Assembly (NCBI RefSeq): GCF_000150275.1
Contig: NW_002060944.1
Coordinates: forward strand, 3,042,229-3,106,228
Direction: 5' to 3'
Origin: Trichoplax adhaerens
Taxonomy: Eukaryota; Placozoa; Uniplacotomia; Trichoplacea; Trichoplacidae
DNA length: 64,000 nt
In this document: in pieces, positions 52,656 to 64,000 of the stretch
Layout of the letters: each line of letters begins with the position of its first letter
Position numbering within the stretch: position 1 is the first letter of the stretch
Made by a program: the position numbers and the translations under genes
The notes under the pieces: generated by a model
The model's input: only the letters and a program-made list of their open reading frames with translations
The model's database searches: none
What the model was told of the DNA's origin: nothing

Positions 52656-55600
52656 TCTTACTAATTTAGAACTCGCAGTCAAATAATGTGTAGATTTATC
52701 CACTGGGCTTTTGTTATGGAGAGCTACCATTCAATTAACCGATACCGGGGCATTTTTACGAATCTTCTTCACTTATTGAAATTCATAACAGTAAGATTTG
52801 CCATTTAAACTAAGTTAATAATTACATAGTATTTGTGAGTTACTGATTACCTATATTGCTAAAGGTATGACCTAGTTTCATTTATATATATCGTAATCGT
52901 AAAAGTATGATATTAACCTTTAGGATACTGGTGTTTTATTGCATGACATCTCTATAACATTGCATTAAACACCAACCTAGTAATAAGATTGGATAGGCGA
53001 TCATGGAGATCTTATTTAAGTCGTATTCAAGCTTGTATTACTGCTATACTGTAACATTCGATTGAAAGCATTAAAATAAGTTACATTAAGTTACTGTAAA
53101 GCAACTGACAGAAATACCATAGAAAACGCTACATAAACAATTTTGCCATCGTAAGGGTGTCGATTGCGAAATTGTTAATAATGGTTGTCTAGAATACGCT
53201 GAAAGAACCTTGAAGTTAATACTTTTCGTTACCTATAGCTTCATAAGATTTATTTTTGATGGTTTTTCATAGTTCCTAAATGGATGTGCGATTTTAAAAG
53301 AGATCTCTGTTCATGGGAGCAAAGTCATTTAGACTTATTAAATTGGGAATTCGTTAACCATGAAAATCGTAGTGAGTTCAGCTAGATCGAAAATAGATGT
53401 TATACGATAAGTTATGTACAGGCTATAGAATAGCCGTGAATCTGATGTGACTAGCTTAGAATTTGAGGGCGAGATAGAGAAATATTTTATACTCATATAT
53501 TATACAGATGCAGATGGTATGATAATATTAGCTCCATAATATTTAATAATACTTAAGAATAGTGTATGGATATTTTACTGAAGAGTGAGATGATCTTACT
53601 CCTGCTGGGCGATAATGGCTTTGGTACAATCAAGAGTCCACTTCTGCAAGGCAATGATTATCTGTGCCTTAAAATTTCCTATCTTATTGTCGGTAATACG
53701 ACATCACTGGCGATAACTACTTCCTTTAATGGCAAAATCTGGTCTAAAGACGGTAGAAGGCTAACTACATGGCGTAAAGTAGCAATTACATCGATGAATT
53801 GGATCGCTATACTCCCTTTAGGGTATTACTGCTAACTATTCTACATTTCTTAAGTACATTTAAGAATTATCGGAATCTTGAGCTCATTCAGAATTAAAAG
53901 CGAAAAATTTTTCGATATAGATTTATATTACCGCATCTCATCGAGGAGGAAGTGGAGAGATCGCACTTGATGATATTCAACTGGTTCCGGGCAAATGCCG
54001 TAAGTGAGACGAACGATATTTTCTCAAATTTCTAGCTCCGATTACTACCTAAGATCATCCAGGATATTGGTTATTTAAGAGAATGCAAAAGTAAATTTAA
54101 GCTACATCAAAATGCTAATGTATAAAAGAATGCTCCACAATTTTCTATTTCATTACATTTAATCGGGTAAATACCTCAATAAAGTGGCAATCTGGAATTA
54201 TGAAGGTAAACTAAGAGTAAGAGATTGATAAATAATCTAAAAAATAATAATTTCTATAAAAAATGGTATAAAAGTTAACTAATTCACTTATCGTATCATA
54301 GAAACTATTAATAGTTGTTACGATTGCATTAGGAGGGTATGATTTTACAGGAAAAGAGACTTACACTAAAAAAATGAGGACTGCTAAGTTGATCTTTCGA
54401 CATCTCATATTTTATCTCTGAATGTAAAGAATCCATTTCAAGTATCAAAGATCGAGACGGTGGTATCGCTTTAATTAAACTAAATGCACCTATAACTATT
54501 ACTAATTATGCGCGTCCAATTTGTTTACCAGAAGCTAATGATACATTTAATGGATTATCTTATGTAAAATGTCTGGTTAGGGTAAAGCAGATACTCAACC
54601 GAGCCGTATCTTACGTTGTGCCAATGTACCTATCTTGAATCGGAGACTTTGTAGTAGCGCTTATTCTTATAATGGTCAAATTACTTCTAACATGATATGT
54701 GCTGGTTATATGCAAGGCTAAACTGGTGCTTGCGATGGTGATAGTGGCGGTCCACTGTCATGTCGCCATCGTCCAGATACAATCCCATCGGGATATTCGA
54801 ACCGATGGTGTTTAGCTGGTGTCATTAGTGGTAGACGGGGTTGCGGACAAAGATATTATCCTACTATTCATGCAAGCGTGACTGTAACACCCATTAATAG
54901 ATGGCTTCAAAGACATTAAAGTATAATTAATTACTTATGATAATTTTTCCGAAAATGCATGTTAACATGTAGGCTTTACGATTTATAATTTTACATTATA
55001 TATGTTATATATATATATTGTTTTATAGCTGTGTTTCCATCCTATATGTGAAAACAATTATTTTTAATATATTAATACAAACGTGATTACTAGCAAGATC
55101 TGATTTTATTTCTTGACTATAATTATATATTAGAATTATCTTAGGAAAATTGTCCTGTAAGAGCTAAAGGGATACAATAAAATAATTTCCCCATTAATTT
55201 CACATCCATGGAAAAAATTTTAAATCTTTTTTCAGCTTACGCGAAATGCGCTTACGGCATAAGCTTGCGTGAAGGTTATATTAGCGTCAAAAAATCTTAT
55301 AGCCCATTTGTACGTTTGTGACTGGTCAGTGTATAATCCTAACAAGAGCACAAGTAGCTAATTTGAATGTAATAACATAAGTATAAAGGAGTTCATTTTC
55401 AATCCGTACATTCTATTATCTAGCTCATTCTGTCGAGTTTTTTTTCTGCAGTAGCTAATAAGATTGTATTCAGCCTTTGTTCCGGAAACAGTACTTGGAC
55501 AATTTGCAGCGAATATATTCCTTGGCTGTTAGGTCTACAATTGCACTAGAGATAGAAGTAAATCCTGATAAATTACTCTCGTAAGCACTAGCCGTTATAA

Positions 55601-56532
55601 CTTGATTCATAATCAAGTACCTATTCATCTATTTCGGCATTGGTTAATAGCTGAGAATCCCATCAAGTATATTAAAATTTATTTAAATCAGACTAACAAG
55701 TTGCTTTCAAACCCTAACTCAAATTAGGGACTTCAGTGCAGTAACTTACTGCACTCACTATGCTTGGTGTTAATTTGGTGGTACCGACAGGAGTTGAGTA
55801 CTCTCTCAATAGAAGGTTGATTTAAAGACATTTTAGTTATTTGTTGTTTATACGCTTTTATTAGGTGCAATTTCGTCCTTTAGAGTGCCAATATATCTTT
55901 TGCAGATGCTATTTGCTTTTTATCGCTATTTTTCTGCTTCAATAAGTTAAAAACTACTAATCTACGCTGATTAAGCTTCTTAAACTGTCAATCGAACGTC
56001 TGCATTTATTTTTATCGAGATTGTCGCTTTACTCGAGTAGAAATTCCGATTAAAAATTGTCAGAAATATGAGTTTCCGCAGCTCATTGGCTTTCTTTAAC
56101 CAAGAAATTTTGAATATACCCACTTTACTGTGTTATAGAGAAGGGTATGCATAATGAGAAACGTTATCAAGATAGAAATAATTGTTATAAGATATGTTTA
56201 ACGCTTTATACAGTATAAACTCTAAATAAAGTCCCTTATTACCAGTCCCTTTTCAGATGATTGTAAATGACACCCTTGTCTCCATAATGGTAGTTCCTCT
56301 GCTAGCTTAGCCACTTCTAATAATTGCATCATGCTTGAAATTAATGTTATCTACCATCAATAATGCTAGATTAGGATCCATGTAATCCAATATCAAGTAG
56401 TCGCAGTAGATAGCTATATCTCTTCAGGGAATAAATATCAATGTCAATGAAAGATTTGCTTTACACGATAATGGCAGCAGATCTTGCTAAGTAGTTGTAT
56501 ATTTCCGTAAAGTTGCCAATGAGTTCTGCTAT

Positions 56533-56990
56533 TGTGATGTTTCGGAAGATTGTGGATTCGTCATGATCACAGTAAATTACCAGAGTTAATTTAGTAGAGG
56601 AATAGAGTTTATTGGAATTAGTGCAAAGGAAAAACCATATGAGATTACAGCGTGTATAACGACGTGACTAGTCGAATAGCTATAGTAATGTAGCATAGGT
56701 AAAGCGTGCAAGCTTACCGTGTAACTAGCAGAACTAACTAACGAGATAGGTGAAAGAAGATAGCTTTTATAATGTATGAAGCACAGCAGGAGGAAATCAT
56801 AAATGACTAATAAGAATATGTTACTTCTATGTTAAGACAGGGCTACGATATAATTCAGCTAGATTCAAAGCGATTTCCACAGAGTATTTTGTTAAATATA
56901 AATTATACATATTTAGAGTTATGCTACAATCTAGTGGAAATTGACTTTTACTAAAAATAGACTATACCGTATTTAGAAGTAAACACTACA
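56533..56990. mobile_element. LTR-like insertion, 458 bp
   Basis: It begins TGTGATGTTTCGG and ends AACACTACA, giving TGT...ACA ends, flanked by GCTAT on both sides (56528-56532, 56991-56995). The flanking sequence continues the upstream repeat unit (GAGTTCTGCTATT, then AGTGATTAAAATGGGCTATT), so the insertion point is clear. TTTATT at about 56608 could be a minus-strand AATAAA. No coding region. Confidence 0.72.
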
Positions 56991-59603
56991 GCTATTAGTG
57001 ATTAAAATGGGCTATTTGTATAAGATTTGCAGTCGTCATCAGCTAATTAGCATAAATTTTTCCCTTTTGTAAATGAGATCATTCCATCTAAGATAGAATA
57101 ATAAATCATGAACTCATATCAAAGCGAGCATGATAGATTTGTATGCTTAAAACATGCAGGTAGCAAGCCAATCTTTGAAGAAAATTGAACATGATAATCT
57201 CGGTACCGATAAGTTTTACTTTTTGCACATGTTTTCTTTTCGTAAATTAATGAATAAGCTTACTTATTTAGACCAATACGAACCTTCGTAGGCTATTGAA
57301 AATGGACCAGTATAAAAGTCGGCATTATTGATCATTAATAGATACAACATTATTTACCAAGATCGCCATATTACTCATATAGATTCAATAGCCAAATTAT
57401 ACTTGGCATGTAAGTATTAAAGCATCTCACAAATTATAGATAGGATTAATATAATTTTCAATCCACGTAAAAGTCAAAGTAAGGCTTATTGGAATTTTAC
57501 CTTGTCTAGTCTAATCAATTTTTATACAGACTCTTCTTTCATCACTTAATAAATTCTACGCGAAATGTCCATTAATTTTTGAAAGAAAAAATAATATCAA
57601 GCAACGTAGAGCGTATTGCTCTATGTATTTATACAAATCCGTTGTTACTTATATATTTATTGAGTCTACAATTGATATGGGATGATATGTTATTATTCTT
57701 CAATTCACGTAGCGAAAAGATCATCATTTTAACATATGAGTAATGTTGGATCTTGTTGATAAGTTACATATTTTAAACAAGTTGGAGACAAGTTTTACTA
57801 TCGGTGATTGCGGTATTTTTAAGAGATCTCGTAATCTCATGCCATCATATCGGCACAAATGTTTTCCCTCTTATAAATAAGATTATTTCATCAAGATAGA
57901 ATAATTAATCATTAACTTATCCTTCAATGCTAACGCCATAGAGTTCTATGTTTAGAAGACTTAGCCGCAAGTTTTTTGATTGGAAGAATTTGGTTCGTCA
58001 ATTTCAGTCTGCTTTACTACATGTGATAAAATACATTTTCTTTTCGAAACTAATAAATAAGCATACTTATCAGGCTATCTATTCTTACTTTTATCTTCGA
58101 AATTAAAGAAGACGTTCACACTTTAGACTTGCATAAAACATCTTAAAGCACTGAAAATATATTGATACCAAAGCTAACAATTTTTACGTCACAAGCTTTG
58201 TCTTTTGGATCTTTATTGAATCTACAGTCGATATGGGGTGATAAATTATCTTTCAATTCACGTAAATGCAAAGACGAGCATCATTACTTTAAGAAGTTAT
58301 CAAACTCATGCTCAGAAGTCGTATACTGTCATAAAGTTGATTATGAATTTCACTATCGGTGAATATACGCTATTTGTTTGATCGTCGTCATCTTGCCGGT
58401 ATGCATATTTTTTCACTTAAAATGAGATTATTTCATTTAGGATAGAATAGTAAATCATTATCTCCTCCTTCAAGATCACTATGGTAGATTTATATATTTA
58501 GAATACATATGAAACAAGTTGGTAATTGGGAAAAATAAATTTAACACGTCTATTTTAGTCTGCTATCCTAAATGTTGATAATTTATTTTACCATTTTGAA
58601 ATTAATAAATGAGCATACTCATTAGACTATGTAATTAACATTTTTTTACAATTACGTGTTTTTTCTCAAGGATTAAATTCACTGATGTAACACAGTTTAC
58701 CTACATTGCCATATAGTAGATTTAATACCGAATTATACCTTGTACGCAAAAAAATTAAAAAAACTAAAGGCTTGCGGAATTCATTAATTTATGTACAAGT
58801 TAAAAGTAAGCCTTATTCAAATTTAGTCCGTCTAATTTAATTGGTTTTACAAGAGCCTACTTTTTATCACTTAATAAATTCAAGACGAAATTTTCATTAG
58901 TTTTAGAAAGAAAATTTAACGAACCGCAAATTTAGGGAGTATTGCTCTATATATTTATACGGATTAGTGGTTATTTAGATCTCCGTTTAGTCTAAACATG
59001 CTATTATTCTTCTATTTACGTAAGAAATGATGATGGCTATTATTTGAACATTGTATCAGGTGATGCTAAGAAGTTGCATATTTTCATCTAGTTGATAATG
59101 AGTATTAGTATCGGTGATTATATTTCGCTTTTTGTGTGAGACTTGTATGATTATTGCAGTTCTCATCATCTTATTAGCTAGAATATTTTTCTTCTTAATA
59201 GCAAGTTGGCATTTGGAAAAAATAGATCCGTCAACTTCACTTTACTTAATTGAGTGTTAATGCTGCATGCTTTCTTTTTCGAAAGTAATACATAGGTATA
59301 CTCATTAAGACCGTAAGCATTTGTTTTCTTCCGATTCGAAATTAATAGATTTTCCCTTTAGACTGATATAAATATTTATAAGCCAGAGGAAAGGTATGGA
59401 TTTTCCCCTTTAGACTAATATAAACATTTGTAAGTTAGTGGAAATGTACATATAAAAGCCAACAATTTCTTATTATTGCAAGTTTTGTCTCATCGATCCA
59501 CTTCAACTGATGTAACGCACTTCACCTATATCGTTATATGCATATTATATAGATTTAAGTACCGAAAGATACATTGTTTGCAGGTATTAAAACTTCAACA
59601 ACT

Positions 59604-59653
59604 NNNNNNNNNNNNNNNNNNNNNNNNNNNNNNNNNNNNNNNNNNNNNNNNNN
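59604..59653. other. Assembly gap (50 N)
   Basis: A run of 50 N inside the repeated flank before copy 3. The round number suggests a gap of unknown true size; the surrounding repeats are a likely reason for the break. Confidence 0.98.
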
Positions 59654-59823
59654 TAGTTGACCTACGTTTTGCCCTCTACGATACATTTATTTCTTATTTT
59701 CCCTAATATTTAGACCTAATAGCAGAGCTTAATTTATCTTAAATATGTTATCACAATATAAGTGTTTCAGCTTAATCACATTAATTATCACATAACTACA
59801 GAGAGAGAAAACTTTTTACCAAG

Positions 59824-62800
59824 ATGCTTCGCCATTCTCCACATTTTTACACGGAATTAACAATTTTAATATTTGTATTTGGTTGGACATTAATCGACGG
59901 TAAGTTAACTTTAATTAATTAAAATTTAAGTAATAATGGGTCATAGATAATTATATATGACAGTAAGAGTGACATTAAAGATCAAAGATTAGCTAAATTA
60001 TTGCTCAACATAAACTTTTAGAAATATCTTCGCATGCCACAACAAAATGAATACACTATATATTCTATAATAATTTTTTGTAAAGCAAGTCAGAAAGATA
60101 ATATATTACAAGAAATTTATCAGTCTCTATTCTTTACTTGCATAACTCACAAATGTAAAATTTTCCGTTCACGCTATAACACCGTTCTGGTCTATCTAGG
60201 TCGAGTGGTATCAACAGAAGTCGATTTAAGTTGCAATTTTGAGAGAAATTTCTGCCAATGGGAAAATGGCCGCTATTCAGATTCTAAATTTGCATGGATC
60301 AGAAACAAAGGTGAAACCATCGCCCCTAAAACTGGTCCAAGTTACGATCATACTTATCAAAATCCGTACTGTAAGAGAAATGATATACTCATACTTTAAT
60401 ATCTCTAATGCACTTTTTTACATCAAGTACTTGTTTTAACTTTTACTGCTAACATTAAATAGAAAATATTTTCTGTACTGACAATTTAAAAGATGGCTAT
60501 TACGCGTATCTAGAGACATCTAGTCAGTTACACGATAATGCTACTTTGAAAAGTCCAATAATTCGCAGTAGTGATAGTCATTGTCTGCGATTTTGGTATA
60601 ACATGAATGGAGCAGACGCTAGTCGACTACAAGTCGTATCATCTACATCAGAAATATTATGGTCGAAAAAGGGCAATCATAGCAATATTTGGCTATTAGC
60701 TGAAGTGGACATATCTTCAAGAGCACAAGAATATAAAGTGAGTTAAGTTCGTTATCGATAATGTACAAGTGTCACAAAACAGCTTTCGTGATCGGGCCTA
60801 GTCTATTCTATCTACTCTATCCGATCACCGACTAACTTCAGGCAATCCTCTATAAGGAAAACTAACTTATTCCAATAGTAAAGAGACTGAGTCAAACGAT
60901 AGATCTAGGTTAATAACTTTATTAACTTCTAGCTACACTAAGGCCTTCTTCTTTACACTAGTCTCAGGAGAACTTAAATACCCTTTCTTATTTACAGTCA
61001 CTATACTTGTCGCCAATAATATTAGTTACTCCAGTTAGCAAGTCTAATTATCACACACAACAACAGCGAACAATATTTATGTCCTATTTGTTAGACCATA
61101 ATAATACACGATTAATAATCAGTAGCAATAATAATATTAAGCAACCAACAATTATTGATTGCTAAGTGCCTTAATACTGCGTATAGCAATTCCACACTAA
61201 TAATACTTACTTCAATTACATGACAGCTATTTTCTACTACTAGGTGCTAGTCAGCATGGTCATACACGATTGTAAACAATTATTAATCGTAAACACGGAG
61301 CTACTAGCTCAGTAACAACAAGTAATGAAATTGTGGCATATGCAAAACACTCTTGTCCTTTAATAATCAGATTTTTGATTGATAAATATACTCAAAGTTC
61401 CTTTTGCGCTATTATTTTCATTCCATACAGTTGTAGAATATAATCATCGCGCAATGTTATATCATCTTATTGAGCATACTAGTTATTGTTTGAAGATCAT
61501 TGAGCTTTTATTGTTGACATACGCCGTGTTTCATATTAACGTTATGATATTCTGTAGATATCAATTACTGGGTTCACTGGCGATAGCTATGAGGCAAATA
61601 TTGCTATCGACGACATGACGTGGGAAAAAGGAATGTGCAAAAATACAGGTTATCCAAGTCATTAGTTACCAGTCAACTGGAAAATTAACAATATTGTGAA
61701 GTGTATGATTTACAGTACTTTTAGTATTGTTGGATATGAAATAAGAAGTTTAATTTCATTTCTTGATATATCTCTGTTACAAGCCAGCTCCATGACAAGG
61801 ATAACGTAAAAATATTTCGAATTTACTAAAGGAACTCAGTATCCCTTAACTATCTCATAAGAATTTAGACGCCTTTGCTTCTACGTTGAACTACTAGAGA
61901 ATTTTGATCTTATTCAGCTATCTACCAAACTTAAATACACTTCTGCAGCTGCTAGCATGAATGATTCATCGTAATGTTATGAAAGTTAATTCATACTGTA
62001 ATTACCTCGTACTAGATTTCTTGTTTTAATTTGGCAAATATTGCAATCTATTACAATACCGCTTTAAGTTCAATAAAGATTGGTGTAGTCAATACATAAT
62101 TTTATGAAATCATTTACGCTTATATGGTATCATTATTTGCCACGTAATTTTCATGCTAATCTTAACTCTTCGTCGATGAAATGATTCGGAAATATCTTGC
62201 AATGCATTAAGACTACCGTAGCTTAAAGCAAACAAAATAGCATCATCGGCAATATTACTAATGTGTACGCTCTAAAAAATTACAGAATTTAAAAATTTAA
62301 AGTGTGACTTTGAATCGGGTTACTGTGGCTGGACAAATGTTGGTTTTGACAGTTTTGATTGGACTCGAAAATCTGGCTCAACCAGCAGTAAATATACTGG
62401 ACCTAATTATGATCATACCATGCGAACGTCATATGGTAAGCATACAGCCAAATAGTATCATGAGAAAAAATGTTACAATTATCGGTTATTTCAAAAATAA
62501 TATGTCGATATAAAATACGAAGGACTTTATTGAATTGAAAGTTTAATAAGCGAAAGTTGTAAAAATTCGAAATATAGGAAATTATGCATATATGGAAGCT
62601 TCCAATAGACATATTGGAGAGAAAGTTGTACTAGTTAGCAGAGTTCTGAATAATGAACGACCGATGTGCTTTTCATTTTGGTATCATATGTGTGGCAGGA
62701 GCGTCGGTAATTTGATAGTCAAAATCGTAACCAAAACCTCAACAGAAGTATTATGGGCAAAGAAAGGTAGTCAAGGTCAAAAGTGGAAAGAAGCAAAGAT

Positions 62801-64000
62801 CAAAATAATGAGTATTCCACAAGACTATCAAGTAATGTGTCAAATATATTTGAAATATATCTATATATGAACAACATAATGCATGAGGACTACTTTCCGT
62901 ATATATTGCATTAATATGCTTCAATCCTGCGCGTATAGTCGTCTTTTTACCTCGCCTCTATTCCAATACAAATTAAACAAAATATCATATATAACATTTT
63001 TGGAATTTTTTGCATACTGAATTACGTTCATTGCTGCTTTATAAAATTTGGCGGTAATCTGAGTGTTTAGTAGCTCGTAGGAAATACTATCTATTTGACA
63101 TGATTATTTCCATGGTGCTAATAAGCGATTAAATTTTCATTCCTATGGCGGAAAAATTTTACGAATTACCCAAGTGATAGATACGTCAGTTCTATTAATT
63201 CTATCATTACAAGTTTATAATGAAGATACAACAGTTATTTTATCGGAGGAAGGGTTTTACTTTTTCTAATGAGAATTTATGATAATATTTTGGTATATCT
63301 AGTAAACTTTTGTAGGTACTCAATTTTTAATATATATATATATATATAACATAACATAACAATAACATATATATAATTATAACTGTCATTCTGATTGTAG
63401 ATCTATATCGTGGCCATTCGTGGCAATACCTGGTCGAGTGATATTGCAATTGACGATATCGATATAAATGAGGGCACTTGTGGTTGGTATCTATAACAAT
63501 TTGTGTAAAACTGTATGAGTTTAAAGATGTTTCACTGCATGTCTGATTTTTAAAATCGAATTATTTCCTGCTTACCCATTATAATTAATTATAAGTAATA
63601 ATACATTAGGTGCAGAACAAATTCAATCAATTCGATCGATACGCAATTATCCTAGGTGTGGTATAACTAAATCTCGTATACCTCGGATTATCGGTGGTAA
63701 CACTGCTTCTCCTCATAGTGTTCCTTGGCAAGCATTATTGAAAGTGTACTATGTATCAGGGGGTAAGGTGCATACAACGAGTTGTGGTGGTTCACTAATT
63801 AATGAGAATTGGGTTATTACAGCAAGTCATTGTATACCAAATAAGCCAATTCGAGTTAAGATTGATTTAGGACGGCATAATCTTCTGACAAAAGAGAGCT
63901 ATACTAAGCAAATAAGGATTGCTAAGTCGATCTTTCGGCATCCCATGTATCAGTATAAAAACTCTATTTCAAGTATGAAAGATCTGGATGGTGACATTGC
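59824..64000 (+). CDS. Secreted MAM-MAM-trypsin protease (copy 3), partial at window end
   Basis: Exons: 59824-59899, 60200-60370, 60493-60737, 61558-61648, 62286-62435, 62578-62831, 63401-63482, 63610 to the window end. The first seven have exactly the lengths and phases of exons 1-7 in copy 1 (76, 171, 245, 91, 150, 254, 82) with no frame break. They encode a signal peptide ([12 protein letters not shown]), MAM1 and MAM2. The next exon is already the protease: a Cys-containing propeptide, R|IIGG, TASHC with the catalytic His, and DGDI with the catalytic Asp at the edge. There is no EGF and no MAM3/MAM4. The catalytic Ser lies outside the window. Expected size if complete is about 640 residues. 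Confidence 0.88.
60770..61317 (-). mobile_element. Solo LTR in intron 3 of copy 3, 548 bp
   Basis: It begins TGTCACAAAACAG and ends CTCAGTAACA, flanked by ACAAG on both sides (60765-60769, 61318-61322). Copies 1 and 2 lack it. On the minus strand a GTATTTAAG box precedes an AATAAAG signal and then the TGTGACA end, so the element points against the gene. No coding region. Confidence 0.8.
63329..63349. repeat. (TA)n microsatellite in intron 6 of copy 3
   Basis: About ten TA units followed by ATAACA repeats, just before the exon at 63401. Confidence 0.9.

Larger units (their letters stand above)
46378..54919 (+). pseudogene. MAM-trypsin copy 2, decayed
   Basis: Recognisable parts, in the order of copy 1: signal exon 46378-46455 (one extra base, early TAG), MAM1 (about 46741-46909, one base lost; 47051-47290 with frameshifts; 47573-47661, where the Trp codon after ATTACG is TAG), MAM2 (48232-48379 with a lost base; 48528-48609 and 49161-49343, split by an insertion; 49978-50052), EGF2 (51276-51385, stop TAA after GRQ), MAM3 (53277-53372, 53606-53822, 53939-54000) and the protease C-terminal part (about 54340-54919, stop in place of Tyr before TGACDGDSGGP). 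EGF1, MAM4 and the protease N-terminal half with the catalytic His are missing. Several insertions interrupt it. It cannot make the full protein. Confidence 0.92.
54920..59823. other. Flank between copy 2 and copy 3, with decayed upstream repeat units
   Basis: 54930-55740 matches the 3' flank of copy 1 (42760-43570). 55750-56450 has no match seen elsewhere in the window. From about 56460 there are at least four diverged units of the upstream repeat, with recognisable cores near 56467 (CAGATCTTGCTAAG), 57746, 58290 and 59057. One unit is interrupted by an LTR-like element and the array contains the N gap. Short open frames here (for example 58162-58362) are not conserved. Confidence 0.65.

Noticed and set aside
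58162-58362. 66-codon open frame in the flank of copy 3
   Set aside because: It is part of a decayed upstream repeat unit whose sister units are not open there.
59476-59706. Open frame across the N run
   Set aside because: It exists only because N bases cannot make stops.

Overview
The window is animal nuclear DNA. It is AT-rich, its genes are split by many short introns, and it carries metazoan families: KDM8/JMJD5, FASTK/RAP, AGPAT, fibronectin III, and MAM-EGF-trypsin. A 50-base N run shows it comes from a draft scaffold. The best single guess is a placozoan (Trichoplax/Hoilungia type). The reasons are the compact, intron-rich, low-GC layout and what looks like a nuclear gene for ATP synthase subunit 8, which placozoan mitochondrial DNA is reported to lack. 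The organism assignment is inference.

Left part (1-12.5 kb): two convergent FASTK-type RAP-domain genes (the first only as its 3' end, the second complete on the minus strand), then a roughly 2 kb spacer full of GTAC/AGTACT palindromes, then the nuclear ATP8-like gene on plus, then KDM8 on minus (7 exons, 421 residues), then the first of two AGPAT genes on minus.

Middle part (12.5-31.7 kb): the second AGPAT gene, with the same four-exon structure, lies about 4 kb further on. Several local tandem repeats (153 bp, 39 bp, 174 bp units) sit in otherwise empty spacers. A 26-exon plus-strand gene (about 1121 codons) encodes an armadillo-like array, three fibronectin III domains and a long polar tail. 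I could not match it to a named family.

Right part (31.7-64 kb): a tandem array of a secreted MAM-trypsin gene. Copy 1 (35437-42742) is intact: signal peptide, MAM, MAM, EGF, EGF, MAM, MAM, S1 protease. Copy 2 (46378-54919) is a pseudogene with frameshifts, stops, deletions and LTR-like insertions. Copy 3 (59824 to beyond the window) is open so far but lacks the EGF-EGF-MAM-MAM block; its intron is a join of what are introns 7 and 15 in copy 1. The copies are separated by noncoding flanks built from repeated units of about 820 bp. One flank pair is almost identical over about 1 kb while the genes beside it have diverged. At least four LTR-like insertions of 458-551 bp with perfect 5-bp target duplications lie in this right part; a further candidate is weaker.

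The gene models were assembled by eye from splice signals, reading frame and similarity between copies. In all five complete multi-exon genes and in the ATP8-like gene the exon phases join without a frame break, which supports the models. No tRNA, rRNA or CRISPR was seen.
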